From Gottfriedia acidiceleris (lineage in GTDB: Bacteria; Bacillota; Bacilli; Bacillales; Bacillaceae_G): a stretch of DNA of 64,000 nt. The stretch covers positions 1-64,000 of the forward strand of contig NZ_SCFN01000024.1 of NCBI RefSeq assembly GCF_004138285.1, written 5' to 3'. Both the position numbers and the translations under genes were made by a program. The notes beneath the pieces are model-generated. The model did not search any database and had not been told where the DNA came from. It was given only the letters and a program-made list of their open reading frames with translations. The first letter of the stretch is position 1. Every line of letters starts with the position of its first letter. Of the stretch, positions 26,739 through 36,177 are shown one piece after another.

Positions 26739-27643
26739 AAAAACTTTTCCAAATAACAGTTCCTGCAAGCACTGCAAATGTAGGACCTGGTTTTGATTCG
26801 ATTGGTATCGCTTTAGATAGATACTTAACAATTGAAGTATATGATAACGATCAATATAGCTGTGAGGGATTTAGTGAATATTTGAAAGATATTCCACTTG
26901 ATCAGACAAATTTAATCTTAAAAACAGCAATTGATGTTGCAAAAGCAAATCATAAATCTTTGCCAACATGTCATTTAAAGCTTGAAAGTAATATTCCGTT
27001 AACAAGAGGTTTAGGAAGTAGTGCCTCAGCAATAGTAGGTGGTATTATTCTAGCAAATGAACTTTGTAATCTTCAATTATCTATAGAAGAACAGCTTAGA
27101 ATCGCAACATCAATTGAAGGTCATATGGATAATGTCGGTGCTTCACTTTATGGCGGTTTAGTAATTGGGACTTTTATAGATGGAAAAGCTTATATCCAAC
27201 ACTCGACATTAAATAAGGTGTCAGTAGTAGCAATTATACCAAAATACGAATTAGAAACTGTTCATGCAAGAAATATATTACCTTCAACGATTCCATATAA
27301 GAATGCTATACAATCTAGCAGCTTTAGTAATATATTAGTTTTAGCACTTACAACGGAAAATTGGCCATTAGCAGGAGATATGATGAAACGAGATCTGTTT
27401 CACGAACCATATCGATGCAAAATTGTAAAAGAGCTAGACACCTTAAAACAAATCGAATTACCTGAATATGTGCATGGATTTGTTTTAAGCGGTGCCGGAC
27501 CGACAGTACTAGCCTTTGTCTCGATCGAAGGTTGTCCTGAAGCAATTGACTATTTTACACGTTTATTTCCAAATTGTGATGTTAGTGAAATAAAAATAGA
27601 AAACAAAGGTGCAACAGTAAAACATTCAATCCATTCGAATTAA
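26735..27643 (+). CDS. thrB: Homoserine kinase
   Basis: A 302-residue GHMP-family kinase that makes O-phosphohomoserine for ThrC. The ATP loop [15 protein letters not shown] is near residue 90, and the GHMP motif 3 region [12 protein letters not shown] is near 250. It is the last gene of the operon; start and thrC stop overlap. Confidence 0.92.
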   Translation: MKKLFQITVPASTANVGPGFDSIGIALDRYLTIEVYDNDQYSCEGFSEYLKDIPLDQTNLILKTAIDVAKANHKSLPTCHLKLESNIPLTRGLGSSASAIVGGIILANELCNLQLSIEEQLRIATSIEGHMDNVGASLYGGLVIGTFIDGKAYIQHSTLNKVSVVAIIPKYELETVHARNILPSTIPYKNAIQSSSFSNILVLALTTENWPLAGDMMKRDLFHEPYRCKIVKELDTLKQIELPEYVHGFVLSGAGPTVLAFVSIEGCPEAIDYFTRLFPNCDVSEIKIENKGATVKHSIHSN

Positions 27644-27688
27644 AAGAAACCACTCAACCAGGGATAGTTGAGTGGTTTCTTATTTTTT
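27644..27688 (+). terminator. Terminator of the threonine operon
   Basis: AAGAAACCACTCAAC pairs perfectly with GTTGAGTGGTTTCTT (loop of 7-8 nt), followed by ATTTTTT. Confidence 0.92.
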
Positions 27689-27705
27689 GAGTTATATATG
27701 AAGTG

Positions 27706-27870
27706 TAAATAAAAATTGTGACACTGAAATTAAAATCTGTGAAAGTGTAAAAAAGGGTGGAACTGCAATTAAAATCTGTGAAAGTGCAAATAAAAAAGGT
27801 AAATCCGCAATTAAAAAAGTCGAATCTGCAAATAAATTCACTAAAACAGCAAATAAGATCATGATCTGTG
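27706..27870 (+). repeat. Degenerate 21-bp tandem repeat, eight units
   Basis: Eight units of 21 nt (the third is 18 nt) start at 27706 and share a pattern close to CAAATAAAAtctgtgaaagtG; CAAATAA or CAATTAA opens most of them. In one frame units read Q-I/L-K-x-x-x-x, but stops interrupt it, so it is not a present gene. It has no terminator character. Confidence 0.75.
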
Positions 27871-27934
27871 AATAATTTAAGCGAAAATCATGAGAAATAA
27901 CAATAAATTAGAATAAGGAATCATTAATAATTTT

Positions 27935-28069
27935 TTATTTTTCTCGTTCTTTCATATATTTTTCTGCAAGTAATTGTTTAACTTGATTATAAGTTAAACC
28001 AGAATTTGAATTTTTTCTTTTTACTTCGTTAATGTCGGTTCCAGTTATCGTAAAACGTTTATCTTTCAT
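27935..28069 (-). CDS. Very small protein, resembles gamma-type SASP motif
   Basis: A 44-residue ORF with a good ribosome site (TTTTGGAGATG, 10 nt before ATG). The middle, TDINEVKRKNSNSG, resembles the ETNxQxVKxxNxxSG repeat of gamma-type small acid-soluble spore proteins, followed by a helical LTYNQVKQLLAEKY. This fits a spore-core protein but the match is short. Codon use and clean start and stop support a real gene. Confidence 0.6.
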   Translation of the reverse strand: MKDKRFTITGTDINEVKRKNSNSGLTYNQVKQLLAEKYMKEREK

Positions 28070-28216
28070 TTGGTTTCATCTCCAAAATAAAATTATATAA
28101 TCTTATTATTTATTAGTTGAATGGAAAATATCCAATAATGGATTGATTAAAAGAAGCAATTAAATTAATTGGTAAGATATGTTAAAATAATAATTAAAAG
28201 AGTGGGAGATAAAACC

Positions 28217-28591
28217 ATGCATGAGATTGTTTTTGGGATATTAGGTTTTATTTTTCGTATTATATCTTGGTTTGTTATGGAAATAATCGTTCAATTTTTC
28301 TTTGACTATTTACCCAAAAAATTTTTTGGCTATTCGTTTTATGAGAAAGATGATGGAATAATTCAAAAGAGAATTGCTTTGTTGAAAAAAGAAGAGTGGT
28401 TTAAGCCATACGAAACTTATTTACTAGAAATATCACAAAGAAAAAGTATTCAAAAGTTAATATTAAAAGCAAAAATGAATGAAATTTTATCAAATGAAAA
28501 AAAGAGAAATGAATTCTTATTTGAATTAGATCGTCGATTATTTGACTTAAATTCGAATGGAATTAGAAATAGAAAAACGAGCCCGAATTAA
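28217..28591 (+). CDS. Small membrane protein, unknown
   Basis: A 124-residue protein with one N-terminal hydrophobic segment (about 3-27) and a basic, probably helical cytoplasmic part. I chose ATG 28217 because GTGGGAG (28202-28208) is suitably placed. I recognise no family. It converges on the LysM-3D gene and shares a hairpin with it. Confidence 0.55.
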   Translation: MHEIVFGILGFIFRIISWFVMEIIVQFFFDYLPKKFFGYSFYEKDDGIIQKRIALLKKEEWFKPYETYLLEISQRKSIQKLILKAKMNEILSNEKKRNEFLFELDRRLFDLNSNGIRNRKTSPN

Positions 28592-28603
28592 CGGCTCGTT
28601 TTC
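28577..28603. terminator. Shared bidirectional terminator
   Basis: AACGAGCC pairs with GGCTCGTT, with A-rich sequence before and TTTT after; it overlaps the end of the membrane-protein gene and faces the LysM-3D gene. Confidence 0.7.
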
Positions 28604-29158
28604 TTATTTTTTATAAACTTTTACAGTAACTGTTTTAACTCCCCATTTTTGGGCATTTTTCTGACTTGGGATAAATACATCAATTTTATTTCCTTTTAGT
28701 GAACCGCCTGTATCTCCAGCAATTGCATAGCCATAGCCTTCTACATATACTTTAGAACCTAGTGGGATAACTTTTGGATCCACAGAAATAACTTTTGCTT
28801 TTGGATTCTTTTTTAAATCTATGCCAGTAGCTGTTTTACCACTACATCCCTTACAGCTACCAGTGTAAGCTGTAGCTTTCATCTTAATTACTTTATAAGG
28901 TGTAGCAGCTTTAGCTGTTGTTTTTTTAGTCGTTGTTTTCTTAGTTGCAGGTTTAATTTGCAATACTTGATTTACTTTAATAAGGTCTGATTTTAAATGG
29001 TTCCAAGATTTAATTTGAGAGACTGTTACCTTTTGCTTTTTTGCGATAGCAGATAATGTATCTCCAGATTTAACTTTGTAAGTTGCTGCGTATGTATTTG
29101 TCGTAAATCCCATTGTTAGAATAACAGTAGTAACAAAACATGTCATTAATTTTTTCAT
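28604..29158 (-). CDS. Secreted LysM and 3D-domain cell-wall protein (YocH-like)
   Basis: A 184-residue protein: signal peptide (1 to about 24, ending TYAA), one LysM peptidoglycan-binding module (25-68, YKVKSGDTLSAIAKK), a Thr/Lys linker, and a C-terminal 3D domain with the three Asp motifs near VDPKVIPLG, AGDTGG and NKIDVF. This layout is that of YocH-type muralytic enzymes (lytic transglycosylase-like double-psi barrel). A WalR-like site upstream supports control by the cell-wall WalRK system. Confidence 0.85.
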   Translation of the reverse strand: MKKLMTCFVTTVILTMGFTTNTYAATYKVKSGDTLSAIAKKQKVTVSQIKSWNHLKSDLIKVNQVLQIKPATKKTTTKKTTAKAATPYKVIKMKATAYTGSCKGCSGKTATGIDLKKNPKAKVISVDPKVIPLGSKVYVEGYGYAIAGDTGGSLKGNKIDVFIPSQKNAQKWGVKTVTVKVYKK

Positions 29159-29239
29159 ATTTCTCGCTCCTGTCCATCTTCTATGAATAATACTTTACCA
29201 TGGAAATGTGACAGTAAGATTTCAGTAGTTTTATTTTAT

Positions 29240-29256
29240 ATTACAAATATATTACC
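29240..29256 (-). promoter_or_regulatory. WalR-like direct repeat upstream of the LysM-3D gene
   Basis: On the minus strand GGTAAT-N5-TGTAAT matches the WalR consensus TGTWAH-N5-TGTWAH except for one base. B. subtilis yocH is a known WalR target, which fits the gene downstream. Confidence 0.55.
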
Positions 29257-29700
29257 TTTTTTTATAATTTTCTATAAATTCTGCATAATAGTTACAGGTT
29301 AATTCGACATAGTTCCATTTTAAGAATGTTCACCGCTTAATTTTGAACCAAGATGCTTGATTTTAAAGGACTTAAGGGGTGGAATGAAAGGGGAATAAGG
29401 AAAAATTTAAACAATAAAAACTTTTCAATAAGGTATAAAATAGTCTAGAAAAACAGACTTTTTTAGCACAAATAAGATGGGTTTTATTAATTTAGTATTA
29501 AAAACTATGTAACAATTAGAGAGATTTTGTAATATTTGCTTTAAATTTGAGGTTTACAGATTCTGAATTTAAGTCCTAAAAACTACCTTCAGCATGAAAC
29601 GTGTTAAATATTTCATACTTATATAAATAGAGAAAATGTACGATTAAACCAAAATTCAACGAGCTTGTGTAGGATTTAAAATTGGTATGAAGTAGTATGA
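29257..29700. other. Gene-poor intergenic stretch
   Basis: No convincing coding region on either strand. A weak hairpin AGTCT/AGACT with TTTTTTA lies near 29441-29466. The rest is AT-rich leader between the divergent LysM-3D and oligopeptidase genes. Confidence 0.5.
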
Positions 29701-29730
29701 TTAGACTAAATATTTTGAATAATGTATAAT
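29701..29730 (+). promoter_or_regulatory. Promoter of the M3 peptidase gene
   Basis: TTAGAC (29701-29706), an 18-nt spacer and TATAAT (29725-29730), 36 nt before the start codon. Confidence 0.45.
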
Positions 29731-29766
29731 AACAAATGTACTTATAAAACCAAAAGGTGGGGTCGT

Positions 29767-31548
29767 ATGTCAACCAATACATATTCACTTACATGGGATT
29801 TAGATGTTTTCTTTAAAGGAGGCAGTGAATCTCCTGCATTTGCATCATACATAAAAGAAATTACTAATTTAGTAGAAGGGATAGAGAGACAGGTTTCTTT
29901 GTTTTCTGCTCCTAAAAGTAGTGATGAGATCGAGGAATTAGCTGATATCATAGGTAATATTGAAGTAATAGGCAAAAAATTATCGCAAGCTGGTGGATTT
30001 GTTAGCTGTTTACAAGCTCAAAATATGGCTGATCAAAAGGCTAATCTATTAAGAGGAACTTTAACGCAGCTTTATGCAACATTTTCTACGTCTTTAACAA
30101 AATTCCATAGTCAATTAACTAAAATTGAAGATTCTGTTTGGAAAGATATTTTAGAAACTGATGAGTTTAAGGAAATTTCTTTCGCATTAAATGAGCGTCG
30201 TCAAAAGGCTAGTGAATTATTATCAGTTGACCAAGAGGCGTTAATTACTGCTCTTTCAGTGGACGGATATCATGGTTGGGGCCAAATGTACGATACTGTT
30301 GTTGGAAAAATGCAAATCGAACATGATGATAAACTTTTATCTGTTGGTCAAGCATCAAATCTATTTTCTTCTAAAGAACGCAATGTGCGTAAAGAGATTT
30401 TTGAAAAATGGGAAGAAACATGGGGAGAAGAGTCAGATTATTTCGCTAAAATATTAAACCATCTTGCAGGTTTCCGTTTAAGTGTATATGGACAACGTGG
30501 ATGGAATAATGTATTAAAAGAACCATTATCAATCAATCGTATGAGTCAAGAAACACTTGATTCAATGTGGGGCGCGATAATCGACAATAAAGCTCCATTT
30601 GTTGAATATTTAGAAAGAAAAGCTAAATTACTAGGCGTAGAGAAATTAAGTTGGTATGATTTAGATGCGCCTGTGGCTGATATTGATTCTTCCGTTTCAT
30701 ATTCTGAAGGTGCAGAATTTATATTAGATCAATTTGGTAAATTTGGTGATGAATTAACTAGTTTTACAAAGATGGCGTTCGAAGACTCTTGGATTGAAGC
30801 AGAGGATCGTGCAGGTAAACGACCAGGAGGTTTCTGTACAGGATTTCCTGAAAGTGGCCAATCTCGTATTTTCATGACATATTCAGGTACACCTTCGAAT
30901 GTTTCAACATTAGCACATGAATTAGGTCATGCTTTCCATTCATTTGCGATGAAAGATGTTCATACACTTAATAAATATTATGCAATGAATGTTGCTGAAA
31001 CAGCTTCTACATTTGCAGAAATGATCGTAGCTGATGCAGCTGTTAAAAATGCGAGTTCTGATCAGGAGCGTTTAGCTCTACTAGAAGACAAAATTCAACG
31101 TAGTGTAGCATTTTATATGAATATTCATGCTCGCTTCTTGTTTGAAACGCGTTTTTACGAAGAGCGTAAAAATGGAGTTGTAAGTAAAAATAAAATAAAT
31201 GAACTGATGGAAGAAGCTCAAAAAGAAGCGTATTGCGGGGCTTTAGAAGAGTATCATCCACATTTCTGGGCATCAAAACTACACTTTTATATTACAGGTG
31301 TGCCGTTCTATAACTTCCCTTACACTTTTGGATATTTATTCTCTTTAGGAATTTATGCAAAAGCATTGGAAGAAGGAAAGAGCTATGAACAGAAATATAT
31401 TGCTCTATTAAAAGATACAGCTTCTATGACAGTTGAAGAATTAGCTCAAAAACATTTAGGTGTAGATTTAACTAAACGTGATTTCTGGGAGAAGGCAGTA
31501 AAACTATCTCTTAAAGACGTTGAAGAATTTTTATCGATCACCGAATGA
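29767..31548 (+). CDS. M3-family oligoendopeptidase (PepF-related clade)
   Basis: A 593-residue cytoplasmic zinc peptidase. The HEXXH motif is HELGH near residue 383, and the third zinc ligand Glu lies in NVAETASTFAEM. It cleaves short peptides. I chose ATG 29767 because AAGGTGGGG lies just upstream. It is diverged from the second M3 enzyme at 37620-39431, so the two are separate paralogous clades rather than a recent duplication. Confidence 0.87.
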   Translation: MSTNTYSLTWDLDVFFKGGSESPAFASYIKEITNLVEGIERQVSLFSAPKSSDEIEELADIIGNIEVIGKKLSQAGGFVSCLQAQNMADQKANLLRGTLTQLYATFSTSLTKFHSQLTKIEDSVWKDILETDEFKEISFALNERRQKASELLSVDQEALITALSVDGYHGWGQMYDTVVGKMQIEHDDKLLSVGQASNLFSSKERNVRKEIFEKWEETWGEESDYFAKILNHLAGFRLSVYGQRGWNNVLKEPLSINRMSQETLDSMWGAIIDNKAPFVEYLERKAKLLGVEKLSWYDLDAPVADIDSSVSYSEGAEFILDQFGKFGDELTSFTKMAFEDSWIEAEDRAGKRPGGFCTGFPESGQSRIFMTYSGTPSNVSTLAHELGHAFHSFAMKDVHTLNKYYAMNVAETASTFAEMIVADAAVKNASSDQERLALLEDKIQRSVAFYMNIHARFLFETRFYEERKNGVVSKNKINELMEEAQKEAYCGALEEYHPHFWASKLHFYITGVPFYNFPYTFGYLFSLGIYAKALEEGKSYEQKYIALLKDTASMTVEELAQKHLGVDLTKRDFWEKAVKLSLKDVEEFLSITE

Positions 31549-31560
31549 TAACTTTTTATG

Positions 31561-31592
31561 AGGAGGACTCGTTTAATTACGAGTTCTTTTCC
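31561..31592 (+). terminator. Terminator
   Basis: AGGACTCGT pairs with ACGAGTTCT (one G-U) and TTTTCC follows, just after the peptidase stop. Confidence 0.6.
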
Positions 31593-31696
31593 TGTTTTAA
31601 ATGATTTTATTAAGAATTTTGTTGATTTATTAAAAAGAGATAAGAAAATACGGAGGGGTTTTTAATCATTACCTCTTTAGTAGGGGAGTGACTAAA

Positions 31697-33436
31697 GTGA
31701 ATAGTTTTAAATTTTTAAAACCATATAAAATAACAATTTTCGCAGCAATCTTCTTTTTACTTTTAGAGTTAGTAGTTGAATTATTTCAACCATATATTTT
31801 ATCTAATATCATTAATAATGGAATAGTTCACAAAGACATGGCTTATGTTACAAAATGGGGAATCGTCATGATCGTGTTATCGATCGTAGCGTTTATTGGA
31901 GGAGTATTAAATACTTTTTATGCAACTCATATTGCTCAAAGCTATTCATTTACGTTAAGGAAAACATTATTTGAGAAAGTACAAACTTTTTCATTTACGA
32001 CGTTTAGTTATTTACCAACTTCATCAATCATTACTAGATTGACAAATGACGTATCACAATTACAAAGTGCAGTATTTATGAGTTTAAGAATTATTTTGAG
32101 AGCGCCATTAATCGTAACTGGTAGTGTCGTAATGGCATTAATTTTGAATTGGAAGCTTTCATTTATTCTATTTTTAATTTTACCTTTCTTATTTTTGTTC
32201 CTAAATTGGATGGTTAAAAAAGGTAGAAGGCTATTTAAGAATGTTCAAGATAATGTGGATATTGTAAATAGTGTGCTTAGAGAAAATTTAGTTGGAATGA
32301 AATTAATTAAAGCCTTTGTACGAAATGACCATGAAAATAATCGATTTCAACATATAAATCAAAATTTAAAACAAAAAACTTCTGTTGCATTACGAACAAT
32401 GGAAATTACGATGCCAGTCATGCTTCTATTTATGAATGCTTCCATTTTGATTGTATTGTGGTTTGGAAATAGTAAAGTACATTCACACGAAACAAATATA
32501 GGAGATATTGTTGCAATCGTAAATTATATTTCTCGTATTACTTCATCTTTTACTGTTTTTTCATTTATTATTAGTGCGTTTTCAAGAATGAGAGCTTCTT
32601 CTGAACGAATCGATGAAATATTAACGATTGAAGAAGACTTTGTTGAAAAGAATGAAGGAAACCAACTAGCAAATCGATTGGAAGGAAAAATTCAATTTCA
32701 TCAAGTTTCTTTCAGTTATCCTAATTCTGAAAAAGAAGTGCTAAAAAATATTTCATTTGTTGCATACCCAGAACAAACAATTGCAATATTGGGATCAACA
32801 GGTTCTGGGAAAACATCTTTATTCCAATTAATCCCTCGATTATACGATGTTAATTCTGGAACAATTTTAATTGATGATCAAGATATACGTAAAATAAACA
32901 GTAAGCAACTAAGAGGACAAATTGGATATGTACCACAAGAAGCTCTACTATTTACAGGAACAATAAAAGAAAATTTACTTATGGGTAGAGAAAGTGCATC
33001 AGATGAAGAAGTTTATTTAGCTGCTAAACATGCACAAATTCACGATTCAATTTTGACTTTTCCAAATGGATATGAAAGTTTAATTGGTCAAAAAGGTGTT
33101 AACCTTTCAGGTGGTCAAAAGCAAAGACTTTCTATTGCAAGGGCAATTCTTAGAAAACCTAGTATCTTATTACTTGATGATAGTACAAGTGCATTAGATT
33201 TAAAAACCGAAGCTAGCTTGATTGAAGCCTTAAAAAATTACGAGTGTACCACATTAATCATCACTCAAAAAATTAGCACTGCTAAAAATGCAGATAAAAT
33301 ATTAATTATAGATGAAGGTGAACTTGTAGAAGAGGGTACACACGAATCTTTATTAAAGAGTTCAAAACTATATAAAGCAATCTACTATTCACAATATGGA
33401 AAGGAGGAAATTCATAATGTTAAAGGAGCTAACTAA
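31697..33436 (+). CDS. Heterodimeric ABC exporter, subunit with degenerate catalytic site
   Basis: A 579-residue half-transporter: six-helix domain (about 10-300) then an ATPase with Walker A GSTGSGKTS near 365 and signature LSGGQKQR. Walker B reads LLLDDSTSALD: Asp replaces the catalytic Glu, as in the degenerate site of heterodimeric exporters (TM287/288, BmrCD, LmrCD type). I chose GTG 31697, 8 nt after AGGGGAG; GTG 31688 overlaps that site. The partner gene overlaps by 20 nt. The likely role is drug or lipid export. Confidence 0.85.
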   Translation: MNSFKFLKPYKITIFAAIFFLLLELVVELFQPYILSNIINNGIVHKDMAYVTKWGIVMIVLSIVAFIGGVLNTFYATHIAQSYSFTLRKTLFEKVQTFSFTTFSYLPTSSIITRLTNDVSQLQSAVFMSLRIILRAPLIVTGSVVMALILNWKLSFILFLILPFLFLFLNWMVKKGRRLFKNVQDNVDIVNSVLRENLVGMKLIKAFVRNDHENNRFQHINQNLKQKTSVALRTMEITMPVMLLFMNASILIVLWFGNSKVHSHETNIGDIVAIVNYISRITSSFTVFSFIISAFSRMRASSERIDEILTIEEDFVEKNEGNQLANRLEGKIQFHQVSFSYPNSEKEVLKNISFVAYPEQTIAILGSTGSGKTSLFQLIPRLYDVNSGTILIDDQDIRKINSKQLRGQIGYVPQEALLFTGTIKENLLMGRESASDEEVYLAAKHAQIHDSILTFPNGYESLIGQKGVNLSGGQKQRLSIARAILRKPSILLLDDSTSALDLKTEASLIEALKNYECTTLIITQKISTAKNADKILIIDEGELVEEGTHESLLKSSKLYKAIYYSQYGKEEIHNVKGAN

Positions 33437-35252
33437 ACCTTTCCAATATAAACACTTACAATTATCAAAGGACAAGAAGAAAAAGGAAGCTTCTCGTGCA
33501 GATAACGTTTCCTCAACATTGAAAAGAATATGGTCTTACTTAGCATTAATGAAAGGTAAACTAGCAGTCGTACTTTTAATGGTTTTAGCAAGCTCTGTAC
33601 TCGGTTTATTAGGACCTGTTTTAGTGGGCTATTCAATCGACCATTATATTCTAAAAAATAATTTAAGTGGTTTAAGTTGGTTAATCCTTGCTTTAGTGTT
33701 TATTTACTTAGGTTATTCAGCAACATTGTTTTTACAAAATTTTTGGATGATCGATATTGCTCAAAACACTGTAACAAAAATGAGAACAGAATTATTTAAT
33801 ATGTTTCATAAATTACCAATGTCATTTTTTGAAAAAAGACAACACGGAGAGTTAATGAGCCGTGTAACGAATGACTTGGAAAATGTAAGTTCGACTTTAA
33901 ATACTTCAGTAATCCAAGTATTTTCAAGTGTATTAACTTTAGTTGGTACTGTCTCAGTTATGCTTTGGTATAGTCCAATCTTAACTTTATTGACTTTATC
34001 AATTGTTCCAATTTTAATAATTGGTATAAAATGGATTACGCACCGAACTGGCCAACTTTATAAAATTCAGCAACGTAACTTAGGTGAGCTAAATGGATTT
34101 ATTGAAGAAACAGTTTCTGGCCAAAGAATCATCAAGACTTTTTCACAAGAAGATAAAATGATTCGAGATTTTTTAAATAAAAATGAAAAATTGAAAAACT
34201 CAGGATTTTGGGCATTTATCTTTGCCGGATTTATTCCTAAATTCATGAACGTATTAAACAATGTAAGCTTTGCAATAATTGCAGGTATTGGTGGCTACTT
34301 TGCCTATAAAGGTCATATCTCGATAGGTACAATCGTTGTATTTACTGAGTATTCAAGACAATTTACTCGTCCCCTAAACGATTTATCAAATCAGTTTAAT
34401 ACATTACTTTCTGCGATCGCTGGAGCTGAAAGAGTATTTTCAATCATTGATGAAGATATTGAAGCGATTGATGAATCCCACATTATTAACGATCAAAAAG
34501 TTATTCAAGGTCAAGTTGAATATAAAAATGTTAATTTTTCATATGGGAAGGATTCAAATACATTAACAGATGTTTCATTCAAAGTATCACAAGGTGAGAC
34601 AATCGCTTTAATCGGACCAACTGGTGCAGGTAAAACTACAGTAGTAAATTTACTTTCACGCTTTTATCAAATCAATAGTGGTGATATACTCATAGATGGT
34701 GTAAGTATTGGTCAATATTCTAGAAAAAACTTGAGACAACAAATGGCATTTGTTTTACAAGATTCATTTTTATTTAAAGGAACAATTCGAGAAAATATTC
34801 GATATGGTCGTTTAGATGCAACGGATGAAGAAGTAGAAGAGGCTGCAAAGCTAGCCAACGCACATAGTTTTATTATGAAATCTTCAAAAGGATATGATAC
34901 AATCTTACAACAAGATGATCAGCAAATTAGTCAAGGTCAAAAGCAACTTCTCTCAATTGCTCGAGCTATTCTAGCAAATCCTTCAATTTTAATTTTAGAT
35001 GAAGCAACAAGTAGTATTGATACCATTACTGAAATTAAAATTCAAGAAGCTTTACAAAGACTAATGCAAGGCCGAACAAGCTTTGTCATTGCTCATCGAC
35101 TTAATACAATTAAAAATGCTAATCAAATACTTGTTTTGAAAAATGGAATGTGTATAGAGAGAGGTTCACATGAAGAATTAATTGATAAACAAGGTTTTTA
35201 CTATGAATTAGTAAAACATCAGGGGATGAATGAAGATCAGCATATACAATAA
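33417..35252 (+). CDS. Heterodimeric ABC exporter, catalytic subunit
   Basis: A 611-residue half-transporter with a charged N-terminal extension of about 35 residues, six helices and an ATPase. Walker A GPTGAGKTT is near 400; Walker B LILDEATSSID keeps Glu; the signature is ISQGQKQ instead of LSGGQ. The altered signature pairs with the partner's altered Walker B, so both changes fall in the same composite site. AAGGAGG sets ATG 33417, within the end of the first subunit. Confidence 0.86.
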   Translation: MLKELTKPFQYKHLQLSKDKKKKEASRADNVSSTLKRIWSYLALMKGKLAVVLLMVLASSVLGLLGPVLVGYSIDHYILKNNLSGLSWLILALVFIYLGYSATLFLQNFWMIDIAQNTVTKMRTELFNMFHKLPMSFFEKRQHGELMSRVTNDLENVSSTLNTSVIQVFSSVLTLVGTVSVMLWYSPILTLLTLSIVPILIIGIKWITHRTGQLYKIQQRNLGELNGFIEETVSGQRIIKTFSQEDKMIRDFLNKNEKLKNSGFWAFIFAGFIPKFMNVLNNVSFAIIAGIGGYFAYKGHISIGTIVVFTEYSRQFTRPLNDLSNQFNTLLSAIAGAERVFSIIDEDIEAIDESHIINDQKVIQGQVEYKNVNFSYGKDSNTLTDVSFKVSQGETIALIGPTGAGKTTVVNLLSRFYQINSGDILIDGVSIGQYSRKNLRQQMAFVLQDSFLFKGTIRENIRYGRLDATDEEVEEAAKLANAHSFIMKSSKGYDTILQQDDQQISQGQKQLLSIARAILANPSILILDEATSSIDTITEIKIQEALQRLMQGRTSFVIAHRLNTIKNANQILVLKNGMCIERGSHEELIDKQGFYYELVKHQGMNEDQHIQ

Positions 35253-35263
35253 AGGGTGGAAGC

Positions 35264-35911
35264 ATGGATTACAATTCGTTTAAAGAAATTATTCACGGAA
35301 GAAGAAGTATTCGAAAATTTACTGATCAAGCAGTTTCAAATGAAATAATTGAAGAAATTATTGACTGTGCACGTTATGCTCCAAGTGATACAAACTCACA
35401 AACTTGGGAGTTTATCATTATTAAAAACACTGACAAAATTAAAAAAATTGAAGAGATGACATGGGATTCTCTACATGAAGTAGCTGAAAAAGCAAAAGAA
35501 AAAGGATTAGAAAAAGAAGGTAAACTATTAGTTCGTTCTTTTGGTCCTTATGCAACAGCATTTAGAGAAGCACCAGTTTTAATTATTTGTTTAGCAACAC
35601 CTTATGAATCAAAATTCAGAACAAAAATATTTGATCCAATTGGCTTTGTTGAAAATGAAGTTTGGAAAGAAGAAGGAATTAAAAGTAGCTGCTTAGCATC
35701 GCAAAACTTAATGTTAGCTGCACATGCATTAGGCTTAGGAACATGTCCAATGACAGGTCCGGTCCTATTAGCGCAAGATAAACTTAGAACGTATTTAGAG
35801 ATCGAGGAAAACCGTGAAATTAACATGGTCATTTCACTTGGATATCCATCTGAACCAGCGAAAAAACTAGCACGTAAAGAAGTTGCAGAAATTATTCGTT
35901 ACGTTGATTAA
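35264..35911 (+). CDS. Nitroreductase-family flavoprotein
   Basis: A 215-residue FMN-dependent oxidoreductase. The FMN-binding RRSIRKFTDQAV is at about 15-26, and APSDTNSQTWEF at about 47. The central GLGTCPMTGPVL segment is typical. It starts 11 nt after the exporter gene with its own AAAGGGTGGA site, so it is probably co-transcribed. The physiological substrate is unknown. Confidence 0.82.
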   Translation: MDYNSFKEIIHGRRSIRKFTDQAVSNEIIEEIIDCARYAPSDTNSQTWEFIIIKNTDKIKKIEEMTWDSLHEVAEKAKEKGLEKEGKLLVRSFGPYATAFREAPVLIICLATPYESKFRTKIFDPIGFVENEVWKEEGIKSSCLASQNLMLAAHALGLGTCPMTGPVLLAQDKLRTYLEIEENREINMVISLGYPSEPAKKLARKEVAEIIRYVD

Positions 35912-35924
35912 TCAATAAAGTAGC

Positions 35925-35954
35925 CCACGAGGAAATTACTCGTGGGTTTTTTGT
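35925..35954 (+). terminator. Terminator
   Basis: CCCACGAG pairs with CTCGTGGG (7-nt loop), followed by TTTTTT. Confidence 0.88.
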
Positions 35955-36177
35955 GTTTTTGAAGAAGAATCAACTGGATTTTTAACTAGAATTTTTATTC
36001 AATTAACGAAGTTCAAAACTTTATAAATAACCCATCATTTAAAGGTGAAATTTTACATCAATTCAAAATATTATACTAGTATAAAATAACGATTGAATTT
36101 ATATTAATATATCTGTATAATTACTCAAGTGATTAATAAGAAGAAGATTTTTTTATATTGAAAGGTGCAGTATCATC

